Assembly (NCBI RefSeq): GCF_027922425.1
Contig: NZ_BSFQ01000034.1
Coordinates: 18,326-82,325, forward strand
Length of the DNA stretch: 64,000 nt
Reading direction: 5' to 3'
From: Pseudonocardia halophobica
Lineage (GTDB): Bacteria; Actinomycetota; Actinomycetes; Mycobacteriales; Pseudonocardiaceae
Every line of letters starts with the position of its first letter. Position 1 is the stretch's first letter. Below the pieces are notes generated by a model, which was given only the letters and a program-made list of their open reading frames with translations, did no database searches and had not been told where the DNA came from. Made by a program: the position numbers and the translations under genes. Positions 8,509 through 16,265 of the stretch are shown piece by piece.

Positions 8509-8541
8509 GCGCCCCCGGCGGACGGTGTCCACCGGGGGCGC
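8509..8541. terminator. bidirectional hairpin terminator
   Basis: A 13-bp stem (8509-8521 with 8529-8541, one G-T type mismatch) around a 7-nt loop lies between the convergent membrane-protein gene (stop 8500) and the exonuclease-like gene (stop 8551). No U-tract follows, as is common in actinobacteria. Confidence 0.7.
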
Positions 8542-8550
8542 GATGTCGGC

Positions 8551-9054
8551 TCAGCCCGCCGCGGCGAGACCGGGGCCGGGCCCCGTGCGGCACGACGCGA
8601 GGACGCACGCCTCGGCCGCCCGCGCGGACCGGATCGGGGACGACGCGGCGGAGAGGCTCCCCGCGAACGGCCACTCACCGGCGAAGCGCTGCAGGTACCA
8701 GTAGACGAACAGGTAGTCCTGCGTGTGGGGCTCCGCGACGAACACCGCGCGGCCGGGCAGCCGCTCCACCCAGCGGGCGTAGGCGATCGTCGCGAGGGCC
8801 GGGGGACGTGCGGCCCGCCGGGTGGCGAGCCAGTCCCCGGCCCGGGTGCGCCAGTCCTGCAGCGACGCCGGATGCAGGGTGGCGCCGGGCAGCTCCCGCA
8901 GGTTCGCGGTGAACGTCCCGGTCGGGACCCCGTCGGCGCGATGTGCCGCCGAGGTCAGGGTGAGCAGGGAGTGCGGGCCCGGGATGGGCCCGTCGGTGTG
9001 GATGTGGGTCGTGACGAACACGGTCGTCGGGTCGGACGGGGTGTCGGGGGGCAT
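8551..9054 (-). CDS. degenerate DEDD-type exonuclease-like protein, catalytic DxE lost
   Basis: A 167-aa protein whose overall pattern matches a small family of DnaQ/DEDD 3'-5' exonuclease-like proteins: TDGPIPGPHSLL near the N-terminus, LRELPGATLHP, a Trp-rich middle, then PGRAVFVAEP and YLFVYWYLQRFAGEWPF. In family members I recall, the first motif is DIEADGPIPG with two catalytic acids. Here it reads HIHTDGPIPG, so both acids are histidine. The next catalytic position appears kept (TQDYLFVYWYL), but the C-terminal tail has diverged. It is probably inactive as a nuclease or repurposed. Start ATG 9054 has AGGA about 10 nt upstream. It stands alone, convergent with the membrane-protein gene. 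Confidence 0.7.
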   Translation of the reverse strand: MPPDTPSDPTTVFVTTHIHTDGPIPGPHSLLTLTSAAHRADGVPTGTFTANLRELPGATLHPASLQDWRTRAGDWLATRRAARPPALATIAYARWVERLPGRAVFVAEPHTQDYLFVYWYLQRFAGEWPFAGSLSAASSPIRSARAAEACVLASCRTGPGPGLAAAG

Positions 9055-9276
9055 GACGGATCCTGGTTCTCGAGTGGTTGTCGAGGACGTGCCCGCGACG
9101 AGGTGGCCTCGTGTCGGGCGGGATCCGCGGCGCGGTCCTGGCCGCGTGGCGGAGGGACCGGGCCCCGTGGGGTGATCACACGGGTGCGTGTCGGGCGCTG
9201 TGTACTTGTGCAGCACAGGCGCGCCGAACACGGTCGAACCTGGCGCTGAGGAGTCAACCCGACGCCGAGGGTGACG

Positions 9277-9699
9277 TCAATCCATGATCAGCAGATCCGG
9301 CGCACCGGACCGCGCCGCGAGCCGGGCGGCGGCCGGGCCGGAGCCGCCGCACCGGATCCGCTCCAGACCGAGCCCGCCGGCCGCGAAGCGCAGCACGGCG
9401 CCCAGCGCGGTCGACGTCATGCCCCGGCCGCGGGCGCGCCCCAGCGCCCAGCAGGTGATCTCCGGGGTGTCGGTGCCGAGCCCGGTCAGCGCGATCTCAC
9501 CCAGCATCTCGCCGGTCGTCGGTTCGGCGACCGCCCACGAGCACCCCGTGTCCGACGACCACCGCGCGGCCCGGAGCCGGACGTGCGCGAGTGCGTCGGG
9601 CACGCCGGCCTCGGTGAGGGCGGGGACGTCGGTGACCCGGTCGTCGGCGCGCAGGGCGCGCAGGTACCAGGTCCCGGCGTTGATCTCGACGGGTTCCAT
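9277..9699 (-). CDS. GNAT family N-acetyltransferase
   Basis: A 140-aa protein with the GNAT layout: N-terminal YLRALRADD beta strand, an ITCWALGRARGRGMTSTAL segment resembling the RxxGxG/A acetyl-CoA loop (GRARGRGM at about residues 85-92), and a C-terminal LGLERIRCG strand as in ribosomal-protein alanine acetyltransferases (RimJ/RimL type). It is slightly short for the family, with a compact C-terminus. The substrate cannot be predicted. Start ATG 9699 was preferred because the upstream in-frame extension would read into the perfect palindrome at 9721-9760. It is a single gene between two unrelated minus-strand genes. Confidence 0.75.
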   Translation of the reverse strand: MEPVEINAGTWYLRALRADDRVTDVPALTEAGVPDALAHVRLRAARWSSDTGCSWAVAEPTTGEMLGEIALTGLGTDTPEITCWALGRARGRGMTSTALGAVLRFAAGGLGLERIRCGGSGPAAARLAARSGAPDLLIMD

Positions 9700-9720
9700 C
9701 GCTGCAGGTCGGACGGGGTC

Positions 9721-9760
9721 GTGAGTGCCGAGTGCCCCTCTAGGGGCACTCGGCACTCAC
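9721..9760. terminator. 40-bp perfect inverted repeat (19-2-19), terminator of accA3
   Basis: A perfect 19-bp stem (9721-9739 with 9742-9760) with a 2-nt loop begins 3 nt beyond the accA3 stop. Outer arms read GTGAGTG...CACTCAC. The same 19-2-19 layout and outer arms recur at 25057-25096 and 46361-46400, also at gene 3' ends, so this is both a likely hairpin terminator and a repeat family. Confidence 0.75.
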
Positions 9761-9763
9761 GGG

Positions 9764-11539
9764 TCAGTCCTTGATCTCGCAGACGACCGTGCCCTGCGAG
9801 ATGGAGGAGCCGGCCTCGGCGGACAGGCCGGTGACGGTGCCGTCCTTGTGCGCGGTGACCGGGTTCTCCATCTTCATGGCCTCGAGGACCACGATCAGGT
9901 CGCCGGCCGAGACGGTGTCGCCGTCCGAGACCGCGACCTTGATGATCGTGCCCTGCATCGGGGCGGTGACGGCGTCGCCGGAGGCCTTGGCCCCACCGCC
10001 GCCCCCGCCGCGCTTGCGCGGCTTGGCCTTGGCCGCACCGCCGGCGGCACCTCCGCCGCCGAAGGAGATGTCGCCGGGCAGCGAGACCTCGACGCGCTTG
10101 CCGCCGACCTCGACGACGACGTTCTGCCGCGGCGCGGTCTCCTCGTCGGCCTCGGCCGCGCCGGTGAAGGGCTCGACCGTGTTGTCCCACTCGGTCTCGA
10201 TCCAGCGGGTGTGGACGGTGAAGTCCTCCTCGCGGTCGGCCGCGAAGGCCGGGTCGGACACGACGAGCCGGTGGAAGTCCAGCACGGTCGCCATGCCGCC
10301 GACCTGGAACTCCGCCAGGGCGCGGCGGGAGCGCTCGAGCGCCTGGTTCCGGTCCGAGCCGGACACGATCAGCTTGGCCAGCAGCGAGTCGAACTGCCCG
10401 CCGACGACGGACCCGGCCTCCACACCGGCGTCGACGCGCACCCCCGGGCCGGCCGGGTAGGCGATCGACTCCACGGTGCCGGGGGCGGGCAGGAAGTTGC
10501 GGCCCGCGTCCTCGCCGTTGATCCGGAACTCGATCGAGTGCCCGCGGGGCTCCGGGTCGTCGAGGAGGTTGAGCTCCTTGCCCTCGGCGATGCGGAACTG
10601 CTCGCGCACCAGGTCCAGGCCGGAGGTCTCCTCGGACACCGGGTGCTCGACCTGGAGCCGGGTGTTGACCTCGAGGAACGTGATCAGGCCGTCCTGCCCG
10701 ATGAGGAACTCGACGGTGCCGGCGCCGTAGTAGCCGGCCTCCTTCACGATCGCCTTGGAGGCGTCGTAGAGGGTCTTGCGCTGCTCCTCGGTGAGGAACG
10801 GCGCGGGGGCCTCCTCGACCAGCTTCTGGAAGCGGCGCTGCAGCGAGCAGTCGCGGGTGCCGACGACGATGACGTTGCCGTGGGTGTCGGCCAGCACCTG
10901 GGTCTCGACGTGCCGGGGCTTGTCCAGGTAGCGCTCGACGAAGCACTCGCCGCGACCGAAGGCGGCGGTGGCCTCGCGGACCGCCGACTCGTACAGCTCG
11001 GCGATCTCCTTCTCCTCGCGCGCGACCTTCATGCCGCGCCCGCCGCCGCCGAACGCCGCCTTGATCGCGACGGGCAGCCCGTGCTCCTTGGTGAACTCGA
11101 TCACCTCGTCCGCGCCGGAGACCGGGTCGGCGGTGCCGGGGACGAGCGGGGCGCCGGCGCGCATCGCGATGTGCCGGGCGGTGACCTTGTCGCCGAGGTC
11201 GCGGATGGACTCCGGCGACGGGCCGATCCAGGTGATGCCGGCGTCGATCACCGCCTGGGCGAAGTCCGCGTTCTCCGACAGGAAGCCGTAGCCGGGGTGG
11301 ATCGCGTCCGCCTCCGCCTGCTTCGCGGCCCCGATGACCTTGTCGAAGTCGAGGTAGGACTCGGCGGCGGTGGTGCCGCCCAGGGCGTAGGCCTCGTCGG
11401 CCAGGCGCACGAACAGCGCGTCCCGGTCCGGGTCGGCGTAGACCGCGACACTGGCAAGGCCCGCGTCCCGTGCGGCCCGGATCACCCGTACGGCGATCTC
11501 CCCGCGGTTGGCGACGAGAACTTTGCGCAGTTCAGGCAC
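9764..11539 (-). CDS. accA3: acyl-CoA carboxylase alpha subunit (biotin carboxylase + BCCP)
   Basis: The 591-aa biotinylated subunit of acetyl/propionyl-CoA carboxylases. The biotin-carboxylase N-domain (KVLVANRGEIAVR) occupies about residues 1-110, the ATP-grasp core (FGGGGRGMKV, ECFVERYLDKPRH, EVNTRLQVEH) about 115-320, and the C-domain to about 440. The BCCP domain occupies the last 75 residues, with the biotin-accepting lysine in EAMKMEN at about residue 556. A Gly/Ala/Lys-rich hinge precedes it. The start is GTG 11539 behind GAGGAGACC. It supplies carboxybiotin to the AccD beta subunits, including AccD5 at 25093-26730, for malonyl- and methylmalonyl-CoA synthesis. In M. tuberculosis accA3 follows sufE directly (recalled); here the DUF692 cassette separates them. 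Confidence 0.97.
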   Translation of the reverse strand: MPELRKVLVANRGEIAVRVIRAARDAGLASVAVYADPDRDALFVRLADEAYALGGTTAAESYLDFDKVIGAAKQAEADAIHPGYGFLSENADFAQAVIDAGITWIGPSPESIRDLGDKVTARHIAMRAGAPLVPGTADPVSGADEVIEFTKEHGLPVAIKAAFGGGGRGMKVAREEKEIAELYESAVREATAAFGRGECFVERYLDKPRHVETQVLADTHGNVIVVGTRDCSLQRRFQKLVEEAPAPFLTEEQRKTLYDASKAIVKEAGYYGAGTVEFLIGQDGLITFLEVNTRLQVEHPVSEETSGLDLVREQFRIAEGKELNLLDDPEPRGHSIEFRINGEDAGRNFLPAPGTVESIAYPAGPGVRVDAGVEAGSVVGGQFDSLLAKLIVSGSDRNQALERSRRALAEFQVGGMATVLDFHRLVVSDPAFAADREEDFTVHTRWIETEWDNTVEPFTGAAEADEETAPRQNVVVEVGGKRVEVSLPGDISFGGGGAAGGAAKAKPRKRGGGGGGAKASGDAVTAPMQGTIIKVAVSDGDTVSAGDLIVVLEAMKMENPVTAHKDGTVTGLSAEAGSSISQGTVVCEIKD

Positions 11540-11722
11540 GTTCGGTCTCCTCGTGGCTCGCGGCCGACCTCCGTTGCGTCGGCGCGTTGGTTACCGCGGA
11601 GTCTAGGAGTTCACCCAGCGAACACCGAACGCGAGCGGATGTGGCATCCGTCATCGAACGGTCACGGCTGACCGTCTCTCCGCGCCCGAACCTTCCCCGG
11701 GAGGGGCGTGCCGAAACGTGGA

Positions 11723-12169
11723 TCAGCGCCGGAAGAGCCCGGCGACCTGCGTGATCAGCCGGCGGCGCGGCGGTCGGACGCCGTCGTAGCGGTGGGTCCG
11801 CTCCCGGGCGGCGAGCTCGCGGCCGGCGCCCTCGGTCAGCCGATCCGCCGATCGGGCGGCCAGGGCGACGTCCCAGCCGTCCCGGAACGCCCCCGAGACC
11901 GGACGCCCGGCGAGCACCGCGCAGGCGAACGCGGACCAGTCGGCGCCGAGGCCGGCCGCGAGCAACGGCCACGCCGCGGCGGCCTGGCCGGACCGTTTGC
12001 GCAGCAACGCTTCCCGGGTCGCGGCGAGCCGGTCGGCGGCGAAGCCGGGCGGGTCCGGGGCGCCGTCGACGAGGGCCGCGACGAGGGCCGCCTGCCGTGC
12101 GGCGAGATCGCCGGCGCCCGTCGGACCGGCTCCGCCGGCGCTCAGGGGGCCCGCCCCGCCGGCGCTCAC
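11723..12169 (-). CDS. SCO6045-like partner protein of DUF692 enzyme
   Basis: A 148-aa soluble protein that I believe belongs to the SCO6045-like family found next to DUF692 genes in actinobacteria (moderate confidence). It has an N-terminal Gly/Ala-rich lead, then alpha-helical sequence with DLAARQAALVAALVDG, PPGFAADRLAATREALLRKR, WPLLAAGLGADW and a basic C-terminus. It starts with GTG 12169, overlapping the stop of the DUF692 gene in a GTGA arrangement, so the two are translationally coupled. By analogy with MbnC/TglI-type partners of other MNIO enzymes it may bind and present the substrate (inference). Imperfect 24-bp-scale repeats of GGCGC/CCGGC run across the coupled gene junction. Confidence 0.7.
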   Translation of the reverse strand: MSAGGAGPLSAGGAGPTGAGDLAARQAALVAALVDGAPDPPGFAADRLAATREALLRKRSGQAAAAWPLLAAGLGADWSAFACAVLAGRPVSGAFRDGWDVALAARSADRLTEGAGRELAARERTHRYDGVRPPRRRLITQVAGLFRR

Positions 12170-13056
12170 GGGACCGGCTCCGGCGACGCCGAGGGGACCG
12201 TCTCCGAGGGCGCCGACGGGATCGGCCCCAGCCGCGCCGACGCCACGATCGCCGCCAGCTCCCCGCGCAGCTCCGCGGCGGGCGGGTAGCGGCCGTCCCG
12301 CTCCAGCATCACGGCCGGCGCGGCGCCGCGCTCGCGCACCTCCTCGAGCAGCATGAGCACGGCCGAGGGGACGGGGTCGAGGTGCGTGTCGTGGTACAGC
12401 CCGTCGTGGACCGCCCCGCCCGCCACGTGCACGTACGCCACCCGACCGAGCGGCATCCGGTCGAGGACGGCGGACGGGTCCTGCCCGCGGTTGCGGGCGT
12501 TGGCGTGGACGTTGGCGACGTCGAGCAGCAGCAGCGCACCGGTGCGGTCGAGCAGCTCGGTGAGGAAGTCGCCCTCGGCGTACTCGTCGTCCGGCCAGTC
12601 GAACAGCGCCGCGATCGGCTCCAGGGCGAGCGGGACCTCCAGCTCGGCCTGCGTGCGGCGGACACCCTCGACCAGCACGTCGAGCGCCTCGCGGGTGCGC
12701 GGCACCGGCAGCAGGTGCCCGGCCTCGCGGCCAGCCGCCCGGACGAACGCGACGTGCTCGCTCACCAACGGCGCGTCGAGCGCCCGGGCGCAGGCGGCCA
12801 GGTGGGCGACCCGGCCCGGGTCGACGCCCTCGGCGTCCCCGAGGCCGAGCCGCACCCCGTGCGGGACCACCGGGATCCCGCGGCCCCGCAGGTCCGTCAC
12901 CCCTCGAGACGGACCTGCGGGCGGACGGTCCGGGTGCCGGAGGTCGAGCGACTCCGCGATCACCTCGCAGAACCCGAGGTCGGGCAGCCTCGCGACGACC
13001 CCGGCGATCTCGGGCCGCCAGCCGACACCGAGGCCGGCCACCGGCGCGGGGAGCAC
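12166..13056 (-). CDS. DUF692 multinuclear non-haem iron oxidase (MNIO) family protein
   Basis: A 296-aa DUF692 protein; the family has a TIM-barrel fold and includes MbnB and TglH, iron enzymes that oxidatively modify cysteines in peptides. Landmarks are GLGVGWRPEI at the start, a SEHVAF metal-ligand motif, LEPIAALFDW, LLLDVANVHANARNRG, YVHVAGG and DTHLDPVP near the end, which together supply the His/Asp/Glu/Asn metal ligands of the family. GTG 13056 is taken as start because it falls 13 nt after the stop of the TIGR04222 gene and gives the usual family length; an in-frame extension would overlap that gene's Gly/Cys tail. It is the central gene of a three-gene unit. The likely substrate is the Cys-bearing tail of the upstream protein (inference). 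Confidence 0.88.
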   Translation of the reverse strand: MLPAPVAGLGVGWRPEIAGVVARLPDLGFCEVIAESLDLRHPDRPPAGPSRGVTDLRGRGIPVVPHGVRLGLGDAEGVDPGRVAHLAACARALDAPLVSEHVAFVRAAGREAGHLLPVPRTREALDVLVEGVRRTQAELEVPLALEPIAALFDWPDDEYAEGDFLTELLDRTGALLLLDVANVHANARNRGQDPSAVLDRMPLGRVAYVHVAGGAVHDGLYHDTHLDPVPSAVLMLLEEVRERGAAPAVMLERDGRYPPAAELRGELAAIVASARLGPIPSAPSETVPSASPEPVP

Positions 13057-13069
13057 ACCCGGCGGGCCC

Positions 13070-14035
13070 TCAGCCGCCGCAGCCACCGCCGCCCCCACCG
13101 CCGCAGCCTCCGCCGCCCCCACCGCCGCAGCTGCTGCCGCCCCCGCCGTCGCCCCCGCCGCCGAAGGCCCAGCTGCTGCTGCCGGAGTCCGAGTAGCCAC
13201 CGCTCCAGCCGCCGGTCGCGGCCGCGGCCTTCTGCGCCGCCAGCTCGTCGGCGAAAGCGGGGTCGGAGGCCCACAGGGCGCCCATGCCGAAGATCCCGAC
13301 GCCGAGCGCCGCGGCCCCGGCGCCGTGCGCCACCCAGTCCGGCTTCATGCTGGGCGACAGGTCGGAATGCTTGTCGCGGAGGAACTCCAGGGCGCGCTGC
13401 CCGGTCGCCGTGCGCTGCGGCACGCGGACGAGCTGGACCAGCCCGATCACGGCGACGACGACGGTCGCGGCCACGAGGAAGCCGATCGGCCGGGCGTCGG
13501 CCACCCCGGCGATGATCCGGACCAGCCCGAACACGGCGACCGCCAGCATCCAGCCGCCGATCCGGCGGATGCGGTCGCGCTGGGCCTCGGACAGCAGGAG
13601 CTGCTCGGCGACGAGCCGCTCCCGGATCCGGTCGAGCGCCGCGGCGACCGACCCGTGGAACCGCAGCCGGTGCTGCGGGGTCCGCGAGGTCGCCGTCGCG
13701 TGAATCGCCCGCTCGAGCTCGGTGGCCCGCGTCTCGGGCCGGCCGACGGCCTGGACCACGCCGCGCCCGGCGGTCGCGATCGTGCCGGACAGGTGCATGG
13801 CGCTCAGCGCGGACCAGACGGCCAGCTCCGGGCCGCCGTGCAGGTACGCCACGTCCTGGGGGCGGCCGGAGAGCGGACCGGTCCGGTCCGCGGCGGTGGT
13901 GCGCCCGGCCCCGGCGATCCGCCGCCGCGCCCGCGTCGCCGCGACGAGCACCGCCGCGGCGAGGACCAGGTAGAGGAACAGGAAGGTGGGGCCATCGACG
14001 CCCCAGGTGTCTCCCGGTGCTGCGAGTACCGCCAT
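13070..14035 (-). CDS. TIGR04222 membrane protein with C-terminal Gly/Cys repeat tail
   Basis: A 321-aa membrane protein. It has a hydrophobic helix near the N-terminus (FLFLYLVLAAAVLVAAT), a cytoplasmic region of about 130 aa, two further hydrophobic helices (around GGWMLAVAVFGLVRIIAG and GFLVAATVVVAVIGLV), and a short fourth segment. It ends in a low-complexity tail. The last 19 residues read C-G7-C-G7-C-GG, with cysteines spaced exactly eight residues apart, preceded by Gly/Ser/Asp. This matches the TIGR04222 family, known for such tails beside DUF692. ATG 14035 is chosen because GGGGGGTGG precedes it. The gene leads the unit with the DUF692 and SCO6045-like genes. The tail is the probable modification target (inference). 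Confidence 0.85.
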   Translation of the reverse strand: MAVLAAPGDTWGVDGPTFLFLYLVLAAAVLVAATRARRRIAGAGRTTAADRTGPLSGRPQDVAYLHGGPELAVWSALSAMHLSGTIATAGRGVVQAVGRPETRATELERAIHATATSRTPQHRLRFHGSVAAALDRIRERLVAEQLLLSEAQRDRIRRIGGWMLAVAVFGLVRIIAGVADARPIGFLVAATVVVAVIGLVQLVRVPQRTATGQRALEFLRDKHSDLSPSMKPDWVAHGAGAAALGVGIFGMGALWASDPAFADELAAQKAAAATGGWSGGYSDSGSSSWAFGGGGDGGGGSSCGGGGGGGCGGGGGGGCGG

Positions 14036-14179
14036 CACGACCACCCCCCGGTCGGTCGTCCTGTGGGACACCGACAGCATGGGGTGGCGCAGGCCACTGC
14101 GGAACGTTCTTGACGAAGGCTTAGGGTTCGCGGGCCCGCCGTCGCCTCAGCGAGCCCTCAGCGACCGACCGGCCGGTCC

Positions 14180-14617
14180 TCACCCCGCGACCGCGGCCCG
14201 CACCTGCTTCTTGATCCGCGCCAGCATCGCCGCCATGCCGCGGATCCGCAGCGGGCTGACGGCCTGGGTGAGGCCCAGCGCCGTGTAGAAGTCGTCCGGC
14301 ACCGCGAGCACCTCGCTCGCCGGCTCGCCGTCCAGGCCGGTGTGCATGATCCCGGCGAAGCCCCGGGTGGTGGGGGCCTCCGGCGGGGCGGAGAAGAAGA
14401 GGTGCACGCGCCGGTCCGCGTCCTCGTCGACCTCGACGGCGAGGAACAGCGGCGACTGGCACTCGTGCACCTGCTCCATCGACCCCGCCGCGTCGGCGTA
14501 CCGGTCGGGCAGATCGGGGAGCTCCTGGCTGAGCTCGAGGAGGAGCTGGAGGCGGTCCTTCGGACCGACCGCCTCGAAGTCCTCGACGAGCTCCGCCAGG
14601 GCGGGAGGAAGGCTCAT
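14180..14617 (-). CDS. sufE: SufE family sulfur-acceptor protein
   Basis: A 145-aa SufE-like protein; the family accepts persulfide sulfur and passes it on for Fe-S or thiocofactor assembly. The key loop MEQVHECQSPLFLAVE at about residues 44-59 carries the conserved persulfide cysteine (HECQSP, about Cys51). FAGIMHTGLDG and LGLTQAVSPLRIRGM are the other family signatures. The start ATG 14617 overlaps the sseA stop in ATGA, so the two are translationally coupled, which fits sulfur transfer from the sulfurtransferase to SufE. The order maf-sseA-sufE is the M. tuberculosis Rv3282-Rv3284 order as recalled. Confidence 0.92.
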   Translation of the reverse strand: MSLPPALAELVEDFEAVGPKDRLQLLLELSQELPDLPDRYADAAGSMEQVHECQSPLFLAVEVDEDADRRVHLFFSAPPEAPTTRGFAGIMHTGLDGEPASEVLAVPDDFYTALGLTQAVSPLRIRGMAAMLARIKKQVRAAVAG

Positions 14618-15507
14618 TTCTCCACGGACCCCTTGTCGGCGCCCTGCACGATCGGGACCCGCACCGAGTTGCCCCACTCGGTCCAGCTGCCGTCGTAGTT
14701 GCGGACGCCCTCGAACCCGAGCAGGTAGGACAGCACGAACCAGGTGTGGCTGGACCGCTCGCCGATGCGGCAGTAGGCGATCGTGGGCGCGTCCTTGGCC
14801 AGGCCCTGCTCGTCCTCGTAGATCTCCGAGAGCTCCGTGCGGGACTTGAACGTGCCGTCCTCGTTGGCCGCGCGGGCCCACGGCACGCTGGACGCGCCGG
14901 GGATGTGGCCGCCGCGGACCGCACCCTCCTGCGGGTAGTCCGGCATGTGCAGCAGCTCGCCGGAGTACTCGCCCGGGGACCGGACGTCGACGAGCTGGCC
15001 GCCGAGGTGGCCCAGCACGTCCTCCTTGAAGGCGCGGATCGCGATGTCGTCCCGCTCCACGATCGGGTACTCGACCGGGGTCGGCTTCGGCTGCTCGGTG
15101 GTCATCTCGCGGCCCTCGGCGGCCCACTTGGCGCGCCCGCCGTCGAGGATCCGGACGTCCTCGTGGCCGAACAGCCGGAACACCCAGAGCGCGTAGGTGG
15201 CCCACCAGTTGTTGCGGTCGCCGTAGAACACGACGGTGCTCTCGCGCGCGATGCCGCGCTCGCCGCACAGCTGCGCGAAGGCCTCGGGGTCGACGTAGTC
15301 CCGCGTGACCGGGTGGTTCAGCTCGGTGTGCCAGTCCACCTTGACGGCGCCCGGGATGTGGCCGGTGTCGTAGAGCAGCACGTCCTCGTCCGACTCGACG
15401 ACGACGACGTCCGGGTCGCCGAGGTGTTCGGCCAGCCAGGCCGTGGTGACGAGCCGCTCCGGGTGGGCGTACTCGGCGAACTTCGGGTCCGGGTCAGTGG
15501 GAGCCAT
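14614..15507 (-). CDS. sseA: thiosulfate/3-mercaptopyruvate sulfurtransferase
   Basis: A 297-aa two-domain rhodanese. The N-terminal inactive rhodanese fold spans about residues 15-145 (DTGHIPGAVKVDWHTELNH), and the catalytic domain about 165-290 with the active-site cysteine in YCRIGERSSHTWF. It transfers sulfane sulfur from thiosulfate or mercaptopyruvate to a thiol acceptor, here probably SufE encoded by the overlapping next gene. The start is ATG 15507; TACCCT ends 7 nt upstream, so the message may be leaderless. The protein is cytoplasmic, with no signal peptide. Confidence 0.94.
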   Translation of the reverse strand: MAPTDPDPKFAEYAHPERLVTTAWLAEHLGDPDVVVVESDEDVLLYDTGHIPGAVKVDWHTELNHPVTRDYVDPEAFAQLCGERGIARESTVVFYGDRNNWWATYALWVFRLFGHEDVRILDGGRAKWAAEGREMTTEQPKPTPVEYPIVERDDIAIRAFKEDVLGHLGGQLVDVRSPGEYSGELLHMPDYPQEGAVRGGHIPGASSVPWARAANEDGTFKSRTELSEIYEDEQGLAKDAPTIAYCRIGERSSHTWFVLSYLLGFEGVRNYDGSWTEWGNSVRVPIVQGADKGSVEK

Positions 15508-15551
15508 GGCCGCGAGGGTAGTCCCGGCGACCGCCGCTCCGCCGCCGGTCG

Positions 15552-16196
15552 TCAGTCCTCCGGGGGAGTTGTCCACAGGTCCGTCGGGGAGATCCCCAAC
15601 GCCCCCAGCAGCCGCCGCACCAGCGGCAGGCTGATCCCGATGACGTTGGACGGGTCCCCGTCGATGCCGTCGACGAACCAGCCGCCGAGCCCGTCGAGCG
15701 TGAAGGCACCGGCGACGACGAGCGGCTCGCCGGTCGCCAGGTACGCCTCCAGCTCGGCGTCGGTCGGCGTGCCGAACCGGACGGTCGTGGTCGCGTGCCC
15801 CTCGGCGACCCGCTCGATGTCCCCGTCGACGACGTGCAGCACCGCGTGCCCGGTGACGAGCTCGCCGGTCCGCCCGGCCATCGCCTTCCAGCGGGTGCGC
15901 GCGGTGTCGACGTCGTGCGGCTTGCCGACCAGCTCCCCGTCGATGAGCAGCATCGAGTCGCAGCCGACGACGACGGCCCCGTCGGCCGTCCCGTCGGCCG
16001 TCCCGTCGAGCGTGCGGGCGACGGTGGTGGCCTTCGCGCCGGCCAGCTTGGTCACCTTCTCCGCCGGCGGCGCCCCGGGGATCGCGGCGAGCAGCGCGTC
16101 CTCGTCGACGTCGGAGACCCGGACGAGGGGATCGAGGCCGGCCGCGCGGAGGACGGACAGCCGGGCGGGGGAGGCGGAGGCGAGGACCAGACGCAC
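15552..16196 (-). CDS. maf: Maf family nucleotide pyrophosphatase
   Basis: A 214-aa Maf protein, a house-cleaning NTP pyrophosphatase that hydrolyses modified or non-canonical nucleotides (dTTP/UTP or m7GTP classes) to monophosphates. The N-terminal LASASPARLSVLRAAG is the signature phosphate-binding motif. VVGCDSMLLIDGELVGKP and TGHAVLHV follow, and the C-terminal GLGGWFVDGIDGDPSNVIGISLPL shows the final family block. GTG 16196 has a TAGAGT box 6 nt upstream, indicating a leaderless start. The gene heads the maf-sseA-sufE run on the minus strand. The substrate subclass cannot be fixed by eye. Confidence 0.92.
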   Translation of the reverse strand: MRLVLASASPARLSVLRAAGLDPLVRVSDVDEDALLAAIPGAPPAEKVTKLAGAKATTVARTLDGTADGTADGAVVVGCDSMLLIDGELVGKPHDVDTARTRWKAMAGRTGELVTGHAVLHVVDGDIERVAEGHATTTVRFGTPTDAELEAYLATGEPLVVAGAFTLDGLGGWFVDGIDGDPSNVIGISLPLVRRLLGALGISPTDLWTTPPED

Positions 16197-16265
16197 GCGG
16201 CGACTCTACGAGCGCCCCGTGCGGCCGTGCGCGGTCAGGCCGGGGCACCGCTCACCGGGCGCGGA

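Noticed and set aside
11723..12169. Separate short RiPP precursor peptide in the DUF692 cassette
   Set aside because: No small Cys-containing frame with a ribosome-binding site lies beside the DUF692 gene; the SCO6045-like protein has no cysteine-rich tail. The only fitting Cys motif is the TIGR04222 tail.
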